Assembly (NCBI GenBank): GCA_965260935.1
Contig: OZ253374.1
Coordinates: forward strand, 3,472,001 to 3,536,000
Length of the DNA stretch: 64,000 nt
Origin: JBBROS01 sp965260935
Lineage (GTDB): Bacteria; Pseudomonadota; Alphaproteobacteria; Acetobacterales; Acetobacteraceae
Direction of reading: 5' to 3'
Made by a program: the position numbers and the translations under genes. Shown here piece by piece: positions 34,248-43,089 of the stretch; position 1 is the stretch's first letter; each line of letters starts with the position of its first letter. The notes under the pieces were generated by a model, which made no database searches, was not told the origin of the DNA, and saw only the letters and a list, made by a program, of their open reading frames with translations.

Positions 34248-35668
34248 TGCCGTCCGTAACGCTCGCCCACGAAGTCGACTGGGAAAGCTGGCGCTCGGCC
34301 GCCCGCACCCTGGCTCTCCAGGACACTCCACCAGAGCAAATCACCTGGGCTGTCGGCGCCCCAGACGACCTCTTCGCCGAAACACCGGCCGACCCGCCGC
34401 CGCCGCCCCCGCCGGGCACCTTCAACGTCCCCCGCGCCCTCGTCACCCTTGCCGAAACCGTTATCCAGCACAGCGACCCGGAACGCTTCGCCCTCCTCTA
34501 TCGCCTCATCTATCGCGCCCACGCCGGGGACAAGCATCTGCTTGAGCAAACCACCGATCCCGAAGTCCAGCGCGCCCAACGCCTTGCCCAATCCGTCCGC
34601 CGCGACACCCACAAAATGCGCGCCTTCGTCCGCTTTCGCGAAGTCGCCGAACCCAAAGGCCCCCGCTACGTCGCCTGGTTCGAACCCGACCACTACATCA
34701 TCGAGGCCAACGCCGACTTCTTCGTCCGCCGCTTCGCCACCATGACATGGTCGATCCTCGCCCCCTACCGCAGCGTCCACTGGAACGGCGAAATCCTGGC
34801 CTTCGCCCCCGGCGCCCAAAAATCCGACGTTCCCGACGACGACAAGCTCGAAGCCTACTGGCGCGCCTACTACAGCAGCGTCTTCAACCCCGCCCGTCTC
34901 AAAATTGGCGCCATGCAATCTGAAATGCCCAGAAAATACTGGCGCAATCTCCCCGAAGCCGCCGCCATCCCGGAACTCATTCGCTCCGCCAGCGCTCGAA
35001 CCGATGCCATGGTCGACCAACCCGCCTTCTCCCCCCCAAAACCCACCCGCGCCTTCGCCGAGCCCGGGCGGGAACTGTCAGGCTCCCCTCTCCGCCAAGC
35101 CGCCGAGGACATCGCCGACTGTCGCCGCTGCCCGCTTTGGGAGCCCGCCACCCAAGCCGTGTTTGGCGAAGGCCCGCCCGACGCCCGCATCATGATGGTT
35201 GGCGAACAACCCGGCGACCAGGAAGACCTCGCCGGACGCCCCTTCGTCGGCCCCGCCGGCCAGCTCATGGATCGCGCCATGGCCGAGGCCGGCCTGGATC
35301 GCACCCAGGTCTACGTTACCAACGCCGTCAAGCACTTCAAATTCGTCCCCCGCGGCAAACGCCGCATACACGAAAAACCTAGCACGACTGAAATAAAAGC
35401 CTGCAGCTTCTGGCTAGAACTGGAGCGCGCCGAGATCCGTCCCGCCCTCACCGTCATGATGGGCGCTACCGCAGTCCGCGCCGTTCTGGGCCGCGCCGTC
35501 CCCATCACCCGCGAGCGTGGCAAACCCATTGCCCTGGACGGCAACAATCAGGGCTTCATCACCGTCCACCCCTCTTACCTGCTCCGCCTCCCCGACGAAG
35601 ATGCCAAAGCCCGCGAATATGCCGCCTTTGTGGAGGACCTGCGCAAGATCGTCGCCCTCGCCGGATAG
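34247..35668 (+). CDS. DUF4130 domain fused to UdgX-type uracil-DNA glycosylase
   Basis: A 473-aa two-domain protein. Residues ~1-250 form a DUF4130-type module ending in PRKYWRNLPEAA, with a short polyproline stretch at 50-56. Residues ~280-473 are a UdgX-type uracil-DNA glycosylase: CRRCPLW (Cys292, Cys295; Cys386 later) for the Fe-S cluster, motif A GEQPGDQEDLAGRPFVGPAG, motif B HPSYLLR, and the UdgX loop KRRIHEKP (371-378). In Mycobacterium UdgX the equivalent His forms a covalent bond with the abasic site after uracil excision. The gene overlaps the radical SAM gene by one base. The fusion is a known architecture, but its substrate is not. Confidence 0.92.
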   Translation: MPSVTLAHEVDWESWRSAARTLALQDTPPEQITWAVGAPDDLFAETPADPPPPPPPGTFNVPRALVTLAETVIQHSDPERFALLYRLIYRAHAGDKHLLEQTTDPEVQRAQRLAQSVRRDTHKMRAFVRFREVAEPKGPRYVAWFEPDHYIIEANADFFVRRFATMTWSILAPYRSVHWNGEILAFAPGAQKSDVPDDDKLEAYWRAYYSSVFNPARLKIGAMQSEMPRKYWRNLPEAAAIPELIRSASARTDAMVDQPAFSPPKPTRAFAEPGRELSGSPLRQAAEDIADCRRCPLWEPATQAVFGEGPPDARIMMVGEQPGDQEDLAGRPFVGPAGQLMDRAMAEAGLDRTQVYVTNAVKHFKFVPRGKRRIHEKPSTTEIKACSFWLELERAEIRPALTVMMGATAVRAVLGRAVPITRERGKPIALDGNNQGFITVHPSYLLRLPDEDAKAREYAAFVEDLRKIVALAG

Positions 35669-35693
35669 CGGCTTTCCATGCCAAGCTGCCCAA

Positions 35694-36914
35694 ATGACCG
35701 CTCTCGAAGCAGCCGCCAACTTCGACCTCACCGCCCTTTCGCCTGAGTTCCACGATAATCCTTATCCCACCTACGACTCCCTCCGAACCCACGTCCCGGT
35801 CAAGCGCCTCCTATCCGGCGGCTATATCCTCACCCGCTACGAACATTGCCTCCAGGCCTACCGGGACCCGGCTTTCAGCGCCGACAAGCGCGAGGAATTC
35901 CGCCCCAAATTCGGCGACTCCCCGCTTTATGACCACCACACTACCAGCCTCGTTTTCAACGATCCGCCCCGACACACTCGCGTCCGCCGCCTCATCGCCG
36001 CCGCCCTTACCCCCCGCGCCATCGCCAGCATGGAGCCGGGCCTAATCCAAACTGTCGACTGCCTCCTCGACAAATTGGAAGCCAACCCATCCCCCAACCT
36101 GATCGAACACTACGCCGCCGCTATCCCCATCGAGATCATCGGCAACCTCCTCGGTATCCCACCCGACGAGCGCACCCCGTTGCGGGACTGGTCCCTCGCG
36201 ATCCTAGGCGCCCTCGAACCCACCCTCACTCCAGCCCAACACACCCTCGGCAACCAAGCCGTCACCGACTTTCTAGCCTATCTCGGAACCCTCGTCGCCG
36301 GCCGCCGGGCCCGGCCGGGCGATCCAGGTCAAGACGTCCTCACCCGCCTTATCGCCGGCGAGAGCGCCGAAGGCCGCCTCACCGCCTGCGAACTCCTGCA
36401 CAACTGCATCTTTCTGCTGAACGCGGGCCATGAGACCACTACCAATCTGATCGGCAACGGTCTCGTTTTATTATCGCAACACTCGGAGCAGAAAGCCCGC
36501 CTCCGAGCCGACCCAACCCTCGCCCGCACCGCCGTCGAGGAAATCCTCCGTTACGAAAGCAGCAACCAGCTCGGCAACCGGATGACCACCGCGCACGTCG
36601 AGATTGGCGGCCAAGCCATCTCGCCAGGCACGAGCATCACGATCGCCATCGGCGCCGCCAACCGCGACCCAGCCCAGTTTCCTAATCCGAACGAGTTCGA
36701 CATCGCCCGCAAGCCGAACCGCCACTTGGCATTCGGCATGGGCATCCACCAATGCGCCGGCATGAGTCTCGCCCGCCTCGAAGGCCAAATCGCTATGACC
36801 CGCCTCCTCGCCCGTTTCCCGAATTACGCGCTCGCAACGCCCCCCACGCGCAGCCAACGAGTTCGCTTCCGGGGCTTCACCTCGATCCCAACCCACCTCA
36901 ACCCTGGCCCTTAA
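35694..36914 (+). CDS. Cytochrome P450
   Basis: A 406-aa soluble bacterial P450. It has the I-helix oxygen-binding AGHETTTNLIGNG, K-helix EEILRYES (ExxR), and the heme loop FGMGIHQCAG with the axial Cys. The protein has no membrane anchor. The ATG at 35694 gives the family N-terminus (NFDLTALSPEFHDNPYPTYDSLR). It starts 25 bp after the DUF4130-UdgX gene. No ferredoxin or ferredoxin reductase is adjacent. The substrate is unknown; whether it is functionally linked to the upstream pair is doubtful. Confidence 0.93.
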   Translation: MTALEAAANFDLTALSPEFHDNPYPTYDSLRTHVPVKRLLSGGYILTRYEHCLQAYRDPAFSADKREEFRPKFGDSPLYDHHTTSLVFNDPPRHTRVRRLIAAALTPRAIASMEPGLIQTVDCLLDKLEANPSPNLIEHYAAAIPIEIIGNLLGIPPDERTPLRDWSLAILGALEPTLTPAQHTLGNQAVTDFLAYLGTLVAGRRARPGDPGQDVLTRLIAGESAEGRLTACELLHNCIFLLNAGHETTTNLIGNGLVLLSQHSEQKARLRADPTLARTAVEEILRYESSNQLGNRMTTAHVEIGGQAISPGTSITIAIGAANRDPAQFPNPNEFDIARKPNRHLAFGMGIHQCAGMSLARLEGQIAMTRLLARFPNYALATPPTRSQRVRFRGFTSIPTHLNPGP

Positions 36915-36960
36915 CCCGCCAGCCCCCTATCCTGCCGCCAACGAAACGGGAGGACCAACG

Positions 36961-38175
36961 ATGCCCCTGCAGCTCGGCCGACGCACCTTACTCGCCGCGA
37001 CCGCGCTCGGAGCGGCCAGGTTCAACCAAACCCGCGCCCAAACCGCCATGCCCTCCGGCCCGATCCGCATCGGCGTCCTCACCGACGAGTCTGGCCCCTA
37101 TGCCAGCAGCGGCGGCCAAGGCTCCATTTTTGCCGCGACGATGGCCGCTCAGGAACAAGGCCCTACGATCCTTGGCCAGCCCATCCAGATCATCCACGCC
37201 GATACCCAAAACAAGCCCGACGTCGCCGGCAGCATCGCCCGCCAATGGTATGACGACGGCGTTGATGCCATCGCCGACCTCCCCGTTACCCCCATCGCCG
37301 CCGCCGTCCTGCAGGTCGCCCGCGAGAAGCGCCGCACCGTCATGATCACCGCCGCCGCCGTCACCGAGTTCACCTCCAAGCTCTGCGCCCCGATCAGCAG
37401 CCACTGGGCCGACGACACCCACGCGCTGGCCGCCGGCGCAACCCAGACCCTGACCCAGGAAGGCGGCAACACCTGGTCGTTCATCACCGTCGATTTCAGC
37501 TTCGGCGCCGCCCTACAGGCCGAAGCCACCAAGGTGATAGAAGCCAACGGCGGCAAGGTCCTCGGCGATGCCAAGTTCCCCCTCGGCAACACCGATTTTT
37601 CATCCCAGATCATCCAGGCCCAGAGCTCCGGCGCCAAGATCGTCGGCCTCGTCGCCGTCGGCAACGACCAGGTGAACCTCATCAAGCAATGCGCCGAGTT
37701 CGGCTTGCAGGTCGGCGGCGATCAGAAGCTCGCCGCCTTCCTCGTATACCTCACCGACATCCATTCCTTAGGTCTGCAAATCGCTCAAGGCCTCACCTAT
37801 CCCACCAGCTTTTACTGGAACCTATCCGACGCCACCCGCGCCTTCGCCAAGCGCTTCATGGCCGAACGCGGGGCCATGCCCACCAAGAACCAGGCCGCCA
37901 TATACCTGGCCACCAGCCATTTCCTAAAGTGCATGACCCAAGCCAGCACCCGAGACCCTATCGCCATCAACGCCACGATGCGCGCCAACCCTATCGACTA
38001 TTTCGGTCAAGACGTCCGCATGCGCTCCGACGGCCGCGTCCTCGCCGACCTCACCCTGTACCGGGTCAAACTGCCAAACCAGAGCCAAGCCCTCTGGGAT
38101 TACCTGACTCCCATCGGCACACTCCCGGCTAGCGAAGCCTATCTTCCCATGAACCTCGCCTGCGCAACTGCCTAA
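36961..38175 (+). CDS. Branched-chain amino acid-type ABC transporter substrate-binding protein (orphan)
   Basis: A 404-aa periplasmic type-1 binding protein. The N-terminus is a twin-Arg-like or Sec signal (LGRRTLLAATALGAARFNQTRAQ). The mature protein begins IRIGVLTDESGPYASSGGQGS, as in LivJ/UrtA-type receptors, followed by LGQPIQIIHADTQNKPDVAGSIARQW. A strong GGGAGGA precedes the ATG. No permease or ATPase genes are nearby, so it is an orphan receptor in this window. The ligand is not predictable; the paralogs often bind amino acids, urea or aromatic acids. Confidence 0.88.
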   Translation: MPLQLGRRTLLAATALGAARFNQTRAQTAMPSGPIRIGVLTDESGPYASSGGQGSIFAATMAAQEQGPTILGQPIQIIHADTQNKPDVAGSIARQWYDDGVDAIADLPVTPIAAAVLQVAREKRRTVMITAAAVTEFTSKLCAPISSHWADDTHALAAGATQTLTQEGGNTWSFITVDFSFGAALQAEATKVIEANGGKVLGDAKFPLGNTDFSSQIIQAQSSGAKIVGLVAVGNDQVNLIKQCAEFGLQVGGDQKLAAFLVYLTDIHSLGLQIAQGLTYPTSFYWNLSDATRAFAKRFMAERGAMPTKNQAAIYLATSHFLKCMTQASTRDPIAINATMRANPIDYFGQDVRMRSDGRVLADLTLYRVKLPNQSQALWDYLTPIGTLPASEAYLPMNLACATA

Positions 38176-38214
38176 CCACCCTCCGCGTTCCTCATCTCAG
38201 CAAAGGAGGACTTC

Positions 38215-38490
38215 ATGAGCGAAGCCAAGACCACCACCGATCATAGTGAAATTCGCAAGTGGATCGAGGACCGCAAAGGCCGCCCCACTGTCGTCGAAGG
38301 CACCGAAAGCAAGGACGGCGAAGGCATTCTCCGCGTCGACTTCCAGAAGCCCGACGATAAGCTGGAAGAAATCTCCTGGGACGACTTCTTCAAAACCTTC
38401 GACGACCGGAAGCTAGCCTTCCTTCACCAGGACAAAACCAAAGACGGTTCCACCAGCCGCTTTTTTAAGTTTGTCCATCGCGAAAGCTGA
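38215..38490 (+). CDS. Small conserved hypothetical protein (often mislabelled 1,4-alpha-glucan branching enzyme)
   Basis: A 91-aa acidic soluble protein with a strong AAAGGAGG site 6 bases before the ATG. It matches in length and pattern a small family (DHSEIRKWIEDRKGRP...GEGILRVDF...LEEISWDDFFKTFDDRKLAFLHQD) that databases often label as a glucan branching enzyme. It is far too short for that activity and has no GH13 motif. I cannot assign a function. The highly conserved tail (ISWDDFF, LAFLHQD) suggests a folded domain. Confidence 0.75.
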   Translation: MSEAKTTTDHSEIRKWIEDRKGRPTVVEGTESKDGEGILRVDFQKPDDKLEEISWDDFFKTFDDRKLAFLHQDKTKDGSTSRFFKFVHRES

Positions 38491-38567
38491 TCTGATGCGG
38501 CGCTCCGGTGATTGCATCGCCGGAGGCAGCCTTGCTTCCCCCGCCGCTATCGGTCCACCATCAATCC

Positions 38568-39479
38568 ATGGCTGACTTCTCCTCAACCCCCGAAAGCGAG
38601 CCTTGGCAATGGCCAGAGTCCACGTGGCGCAAGATCGTAGGCAAGGCGCGGGCCGGCCGAAGCCTCGTCCCTGAATTCTGGCCCGGCAACGCGCGATGCG
38701 CCGTTGCCATCTCCTTCGACGCCGACCACGACACCATCCCGCTCCGCGACGCCGACCAAAGCCCCATGCGCATCAGCCAGGGCCAATACGGCAACCGCCA
38801 AGCCATGCCTCGTATCCGTCGTCTGCTACAGCAAGAAGCCATCCCGGCCAGCTTCTTTTATCCTGCCGTCTCCGCTCTCCTTTACCCGGACGAAGTGCGC
38901 GGCGTGGTCGCCGACGGCCACGAGATCGGTATCCATTCCTGGATTCACGAAGCTAATACCACCCTGCCCCCCGGCGTCGAACGCGACCTCACCTTTCGCG
39001 CCGCCGACACTCTGGAGCAAATCGCGAAAACCCGCCCCGTCGGCATCCGCACCGCAAGCTGGGACTTCTCGGTCGAGACCCTATCCATCATCCAGGAACT
39101 CGGCTTGCTCTACGACAGCAGCTTGATGGCCGACGACGATCCCTACGAACTCGAAGCCGACGGCCAACCGACTGGCATCGTCGAACTGCCCCCCGAATGG
39201 ATTCGTGACGACGCCGTCTACTTCAATTTCGTCCGCTTCAGCGCCCTACGCCCCTACACGCCCCCTTCCGCTGTATTCGAAATCTTCAAGGCCGAGTTCG
39301 ACGCCGCTTTCGAGGAGGGTGGCCTCTTCCTCCTCACCCTGCATCCCCACATCTCCGGTCACCGGTCCCGTCTACCTGTCCTGCAAAGCCTGATTGCCGA
39401 CATCAAATCCCGCGGCAACTGCTGGTTCGCAACCCACGCCGACATCGCCCGCTGGTGCAAACAGCAAGCCGCTCTCTAA
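38568..39479 (+). CDS. Polysaccharide deacetylase family protein
   Basis: A 303-aa protein of the NodB/CE4-like group. The metal motif CAVAISFDADHD gives the first Asp, and HEIGIHSWIHE carries the two His of the metal site. The N-terminus FWPGNARCAVAISFD is typical of the cytosolic puuE/allantoinase-like branch (allantoinase PuuE or related) more than of secreted chitin deacetylases; there is no signal peptide. ATG 38568 is preferred to the upstream in-frame GTG at 38508. Substrate uncertain. Confidence 0.82.
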   Translation: MADFSSTPESEPWQWPESTWRKIVGKARAGRSLVPEFWPGNARCAVAISFDADHDTIPLRDADQSPMRISQGQYGNRQAMPRIRRLLQQEAIPASFFYPAVSALLYPDEVRGVVADGHEIGIHSWIHEANTTLPPGVERDLTFRAADTLEQIAKTRPVGIRTASWDFSVETLSIIQELGLLYDSSLMADDDPYELEADGQPTGIVELPPEWIRDDAVYFNFVRFSALRPYTPPSAVFEIFKAEFDAAFEEGGLFLLTLHPHISGHRSRLPVLQSLIADIKSRGNCWFATHADIARWCKQQAAL

Positions 39480-39558
39480 ACATCGTTCGGCAAGGTATGA
39501 CACGCCTTGCCGGCGAAGCGATGCATCTTATCAGTGCAGCTAAGCAGGCTTGCATGGC

Positions 39559-40239
39559 TCAAGATTTCCACCCGCAAGCCCGCAACCCCGCCAGCATATG
39601 CGAAGGCGGTTCCGCCACGGCCTTCAACACCGGCTCCAGCGGCAACCGTATTGCCCGAGCCAGCAGATGTAGCCTGCCCTCCCCACCTCCATAAACCGGG
39701 TCTCCCAGCACCGGGAACCCTAACGTCGCGCAATGCACCCGAACCTGGTGCGTCCGCCCCGTCAAAGGCCGCAACTCCAACCAGCTCATTTCAGCCCCGC
39801 GCCCCATAACCCGCCACCCCGTTGAAGCCGGCAGCCCGGCCGCATCCACCTCCATTCGCCACCCACCCCGCCCACTCCGCTTCAACAACGGCGCATTCAC
39901 CACCCCTTCCTCCCCCTCCGGATTGCCCCTAACCACCGCCCAGTAGATTTTGCCAGCCCACCCCGCCGCAAAGGCTGCTTGCGCCTCCCGCAAAGCCGCC
40001 CGGCGCAACGCGATCACCAGGCACCCCGAGGTGTCCGCATCCAGCCGATGCGCCAGCCAAGGCCCGTCTTTCCGCCGCGACAACTGCCCGAACCAATCTT
40101 CAACGCTTGCCCCACCCCGCGGCCCCGGATGCACCGGCAACCCGGCTGGCTTATCCAGCACGATGAAGCGTTGATCCTGAAACAACACCGGCGGCAGGCC
40201 TGCCCGCGTCCCCCCGGTCATCATCGCGCTATCCGCCAA
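39559..40239 (-). CDS. RluA-family pseudouridine synthase
   Basis: A 226-aa RNA pseudouridine synthase. It has VLDKPAGLPVHPGP, the catalytic HRLDADTSGCLV (active-site Asp), WRVMGRGAEMSWLELRPLTGRTHQVRVH and GDPVYGG, all RluA hallmarks. There is no N-terminal S4 domain, so it resembles short RluA/TruC-like proteins. The start may be ATG 40239, or the second of two further ATGs near 40224. Target uridine unknown. Confidence 0.9.
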   Translation of the reverse strand: MADSAMMTGGTRAGLPPVLFQDQRFIVLDKPAGLPVHPGPRGGASVEDWFGQLSRRKDGPWLAHRLDADTSGCLVIALRRAALREAQAAFAAGWAGKIYWAVVRGNPEGEEGVVNAPLLKRSGRGGWRMEVDAAGLPASTGWRVMGRGAEMSWLELRPLTGRTHQVRVHCATLGFPVLGDPVYGGGEGRLHLLARAIRLPLEPVLKAVAEPPSHMLAGLRACGWKS

Positions 40240-40277
40240 TAGATTGCGCTCACCATGAGGCCCGGTAGAAACCTGTC

Positions 40278-41258
40278 ATGCACATCCATTTGCAAAGCCG
40301 CATCAACCCCGCCGACTTCCCACTCACTCTGGAACTATGGCAAGCGGCTGCCGATCGTGCCCCGGACATATCCGTCGGCCACCACGTCACGTTCGGCGAT
40401 ACGCCCGACGCCTTCCACGCCGCCGCACCGAGCATGGAAATTCTGATCACGCAGAAAGCCGCCCTGGCCCCCCGCCTACCATTAACCACGCCATCTCTGA
40501 AGCTCATCTATATCACCTCGGCCGGGCTGGAGACTCTGGCCCCGTTCGATTGGCTCCCGCCAGGTGTCATTCTTCTGAATAATCGCGGCACTCATGCCGC
40601 AAAAGCCGGCGAGTACGGCCTCATGACTCTGCTCATGCTCGCCAGCCGCATTCCAGCAATGGTCGCCGCCCAACGCGAGCAACGCTGGCAACCCCTGCAC
40701 AGCTCGATTCTTGCCGGCCGTCACATCGTCATCGTCGGCCTCGGCGCTCTTGGCGGCAGCGTCGCACGACACGCCAAGCAATACGGAATGCGCGTCACCG
40801 GCATCCGCACCAGCACCGCTCCGCATCCTGATTGCGACCAAGTCCTCCGCATCGACGCCCTTGATACCGTCCTCCCCACAGCCGAGTTCCTCTTCCTGGC
40901 CGCCCCGTTGACCCCGCAAACCAAAGGCCTCCTTTCCCGCACCCGGCTCGCCATGCTCCCGGAAGGCGCGAGTGTCGCCAACATCGGCCGTGGCGCCCTT
41001 ATCGACCAGGATGCCCTGATGGACGCCCTGGAAAGCCGCCATCTCGCAGGCGCAGTCCTCGACGTTTTCGTGCCCGAGCCCATCCCGCCGGGCCACCGGC
41101 TTTGGACCACGCGAAACCTCGTCATCACCCCCCACGTCTCGGCCGACGACCCCGGAACATACAACGCGCGCAGCCTCGATATCTTCTTCGATAACCTCCG
41201 CGCCTATCAGGCAGGCCGCCCCTTGCCCAACTATTTCGACCCGGCGAAAGGATACTGA
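40278..41258 (+). CDS. NAD(P)-binding D-2-hydroxyacid dehydrogenase
   Basis: A 326-aa D-isomer-specific 2-hydroxyacid dehydrogenase. It has the Rossmann motif VIVGLGALGGSVARHAKQYGM, the typical LAAPLTPQTKGLL and IGRGALIDQDALMDALESRHLAGAVLDVFVPEPIP segments, and TPHVSADDPGTYNARS with the catalytic His. The usual Glu/His pair is present. Substrate is undetermined. It is not clearly linked to the neighbours; the rhamnose locus begins 4 bp away on the opposite strand. Confidence 0.9.
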   Translation: MHIHLQSRINPADFPLTLELWQAAADRAPDISVGHHVTFGDTPDAFHAAAPSMEILITQKAALAPRLPLTTPSLKLIYITSAGLETLAPFDWLPPGVILLNNRGTHAAKAGEYGLMTLLMLASRIPAMVAAQREQRWQPLHSSILAGRHIVIVGLGALGGSVARHAKQYGMRVTGIRTSTAPHPDCDQVLRIDALDTVLPTAEFLFLAAPLTPQTKGLLSRTRLAMLPEGASVANIGRGALIDQDALMDALESRHLAGAVLDVFVPEPIPPGHRLWTTRNLVITPHVSADDPGTYNARSLDIFFDNLRAYQAGRPLPNYFDPAKGY

Positions 41259-41262
41259 CCCG

Positions 41263-42195
41263 CTACCCAATAATGAACCAAAGCCGGAACACCCAGGTCT
41301 CGCCGCGCGTCTGCCGCAACAACCGGCTATTGCGCAACACCAGCAACCGCCTGAACCATCCGCGCGACAAAGCCCCCTCGATCCGGTCAATCACCATCCG
41401 CGCACCAGGCGACAGCAAGTCAGACTGCTCGTGCAGCCCCCGCACCTGCGCCCGGAACACCGCCATGAAAGCTCCCGGACCCCGCCTTAAAGCAGCCAAG
41501 GCCCGCTTCCGCTTCGAAGCCGGCGCACCAACGGCATTGCCCCCATGCTGCCGATATAGAACCGTGGGCTCCCTGTCGAAAACAACTTTCCCCCCCGCGG
41601 CAGTCACCACCAGGTAACTCCACCAGTCATGCAGGCTAGGCCCCGGCGGCTCACTTCGCGCCACCAGCTCCGCCGCCGCCCGGTTCAGCATGACCGTGCA
41701 TCCCGTAGCGATGTTCTGCGTCAAAGCAGGCCCCAGCCCCGGCATCACCCGGATTGGCTCCGACCCGCAAATCGGCTGCAGCGCCCCATCCACCAAAACC
41801 TGCCGGCTGCAATAAAGCGCAGGGCCATCCACGAATCTGAGGCGGCAAACGCCGCGCCCGATCTTCTCCGGCAGCCACACGTCGTCCTGGTCCGAAAACA
41901 TGACCAGCACCGCCCCATTCCGCACCGCTGTCCGCAGCAACGCCATATAGCTTGCCGTCACTCCCAAATGCGGCCCGGCGTCAACCCGGACGCACCGCCC
42001 GGCGCCCGCCCCGGCCGAGAACGCCTCAACCAACTCGGCCGAGCCGTCAGAGGACCCGTCATCGCGCCAATAAAGTGTCCATTCCGCCCCTCGCTGAGCC
42101 ACGAAACTCGCGAGCTGCGCCGGTAGGAACGCCTCACCATTGAACGTGGAGAGCAACAAAGCGACAGGCGGCCCACTATCAGCCGCCTCAGTCAC
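41263..42195 (-). CDS. Glycosyltransferase family 2
   Basis: A 310-aa GT-A fold glycosyltransferase, probably a rhamnosyltransferase because it follows rfbD by 7 bp. It has LLLSTFNGEAFLPAQLASFVAQ, WRDDGSSDGSAELVEAFS and the DxD-like FSDQDDVWLPEKI motif. A C-terminal basic region (APASKRKRALAALRRG) suggests membrane association. The GTG at 42195 is used. It is the last gene of the minus-strand dTDP-rhamnose operon. Confidence 0.88.
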   Translation of the reverse strand: MTEAADSGPPVALLLSTFNGEAFLPAQLASFVAQRGAEWTLYWRDDGSSDGSAELVEAFSAGAGAGRCVRVDAGPHLGVTASYMALLRTAVRNGAVLVMFSDQDDVWLPEKIGRGVCRLRFVDGPALYCSRQVLVDGALQPICGSEPIRVMPGLGPALTQNIATGCTVMLNRAAAELVARSEPPGPSLHDWWSYLVVTAAGGKVVFDREPTVLYRQHGGNAVGAPASKRKRALAALRRGPGAFMAVFRAQVRGLHEQSDLLSPGARMVIDRIEGALSRGWFRRLLVLRNSRLLRQTRGETWVFRLWFIIG

Positions 42196-42201
42196 CGCGC
42201 G

Positions 42202-43089
42202 TCAGCCCCGCAAGGCGGAGCCGCCCAGCAAATCCCGCACGACCAGTTCAACGCTCGCCCGCCACTCAGGCTGCCGCACCGCGAAAACCCGCTCCAGCTT
42301 CCCGCAATCCAGCCTGCTGTCCGGAGGGCGCCGCGCCGGCGTAGGCCAATCTTCCGTCCCGATTGCCTCAACCGTCGGCGACCGATGCCCGAACGCCGCG
42401 GCCTCTTCGAATACAGCCTCAGCCAGACCATGCCAGGTCGTCCAACCACTTCCTGCCGAATGGAACACACCCGCATAATCGTCCCGCCAACCCTCCCGCA
42501 TCCTCGCCGCCATCGCCAGAATAACCGCAGCCAGGTTCCTCGCCGCCGTCGGGCAACCCCTCTGGTCCGCAATAACCCGCAGCTTATCGACTTTCAGCGA
42601 CGCATTCAGCATCGTCCGGACGAAGTTTTTACCCGTCGCAGAATACACCCAAGACGTCCGGACCACGCTGGCCCGTGCGCCAGCCTCCAGCACTGCTCGC
42701 TCTCCGGCAAGCTTCGACAGGCCATAAACGCAAGTCGGCCGCGTCGGATCGGTTTCGACGTACGGGGCGCCCTTGTCGCCATCGAACACGTAATCCGTCG
42801 AGATATGAATGAGCGGCACGCCGTTCTCAGCGCACAGCCGCGCCAGCAGTGCCGGGCCGTCCCGGTTTGCTCGCATCGCTGCCTCGGTCTCCGCTTCTGC
42901 CCCGTCGACTGCCGTCCAAGCCGCAGCATTGACCACCACGGAAGGCCGCACCGCATCAAAGATCGCCGCGATCGTCTCGGGTCGGTCAAAATCGAACGCC
43001 GGCCGCCCGACCCGATGCACCGTTCCACCCCCGGCATCGGCCAACGCCGTTGCCACCTGCCCCTGCCCGCCGGTCACAAGCATCGTCAC
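42202..43089 (-). CDS. rfbD: dTDP-4-dehydrorhamnose reductase
   Basis: RfbD reduces dTDP-4-dehydrorhamnose to dTDP-L-rhamnose. The 295-aa SDR protein has MLVTGGQGQVATALADA, VVNAAAWTAVDGAE, HISTDYVFDGDKGAPY, and catalytic YGLSKLAGERAV. Its ATG overlaps the rfbC stop (ATGA). It completes the rfbB-A-C-D pathway. Confidence 0.96.
   Translation of the reverse strand: MTMLVTGGQGQVATALADAGGGTVHRVGRPAFDFDRPETIAAIFDAVRPSVVVNAAAWTAVDGAEAETEAAMRANRDGPALLARLCAENGVPLIHISTDYVFDGDKGAPYVETDPTRPTCVYGLSKLAGERAVLEAGARASVVRTSWVYSATGKNFVRTMLNASLKVDKLRVIADQRGCPTAARNLAAVILAMAARMREGWRDDYAGVFHSAGSGWTTWHGLAEAVFEEAAAFGHRSPTVEAIGTEDWPTPARRPPDSRLDCGKLERVFAVRQPEWRASVELVVRDLLGGSALRG

Noticed and set aside
35694..36914. 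P450 as third member of the radical SAM/UdgX unit
   Set aside because: The spacing is 25 bp, but no known co-occurrence or shared motif supports a role in DNA repair; treated as a neighbour only.
38215..38490. 1,4-alpha-glucan branching enzyme
   Set aside because: This common database label cannot be right for a 91-residue protein with no GH13 motif.
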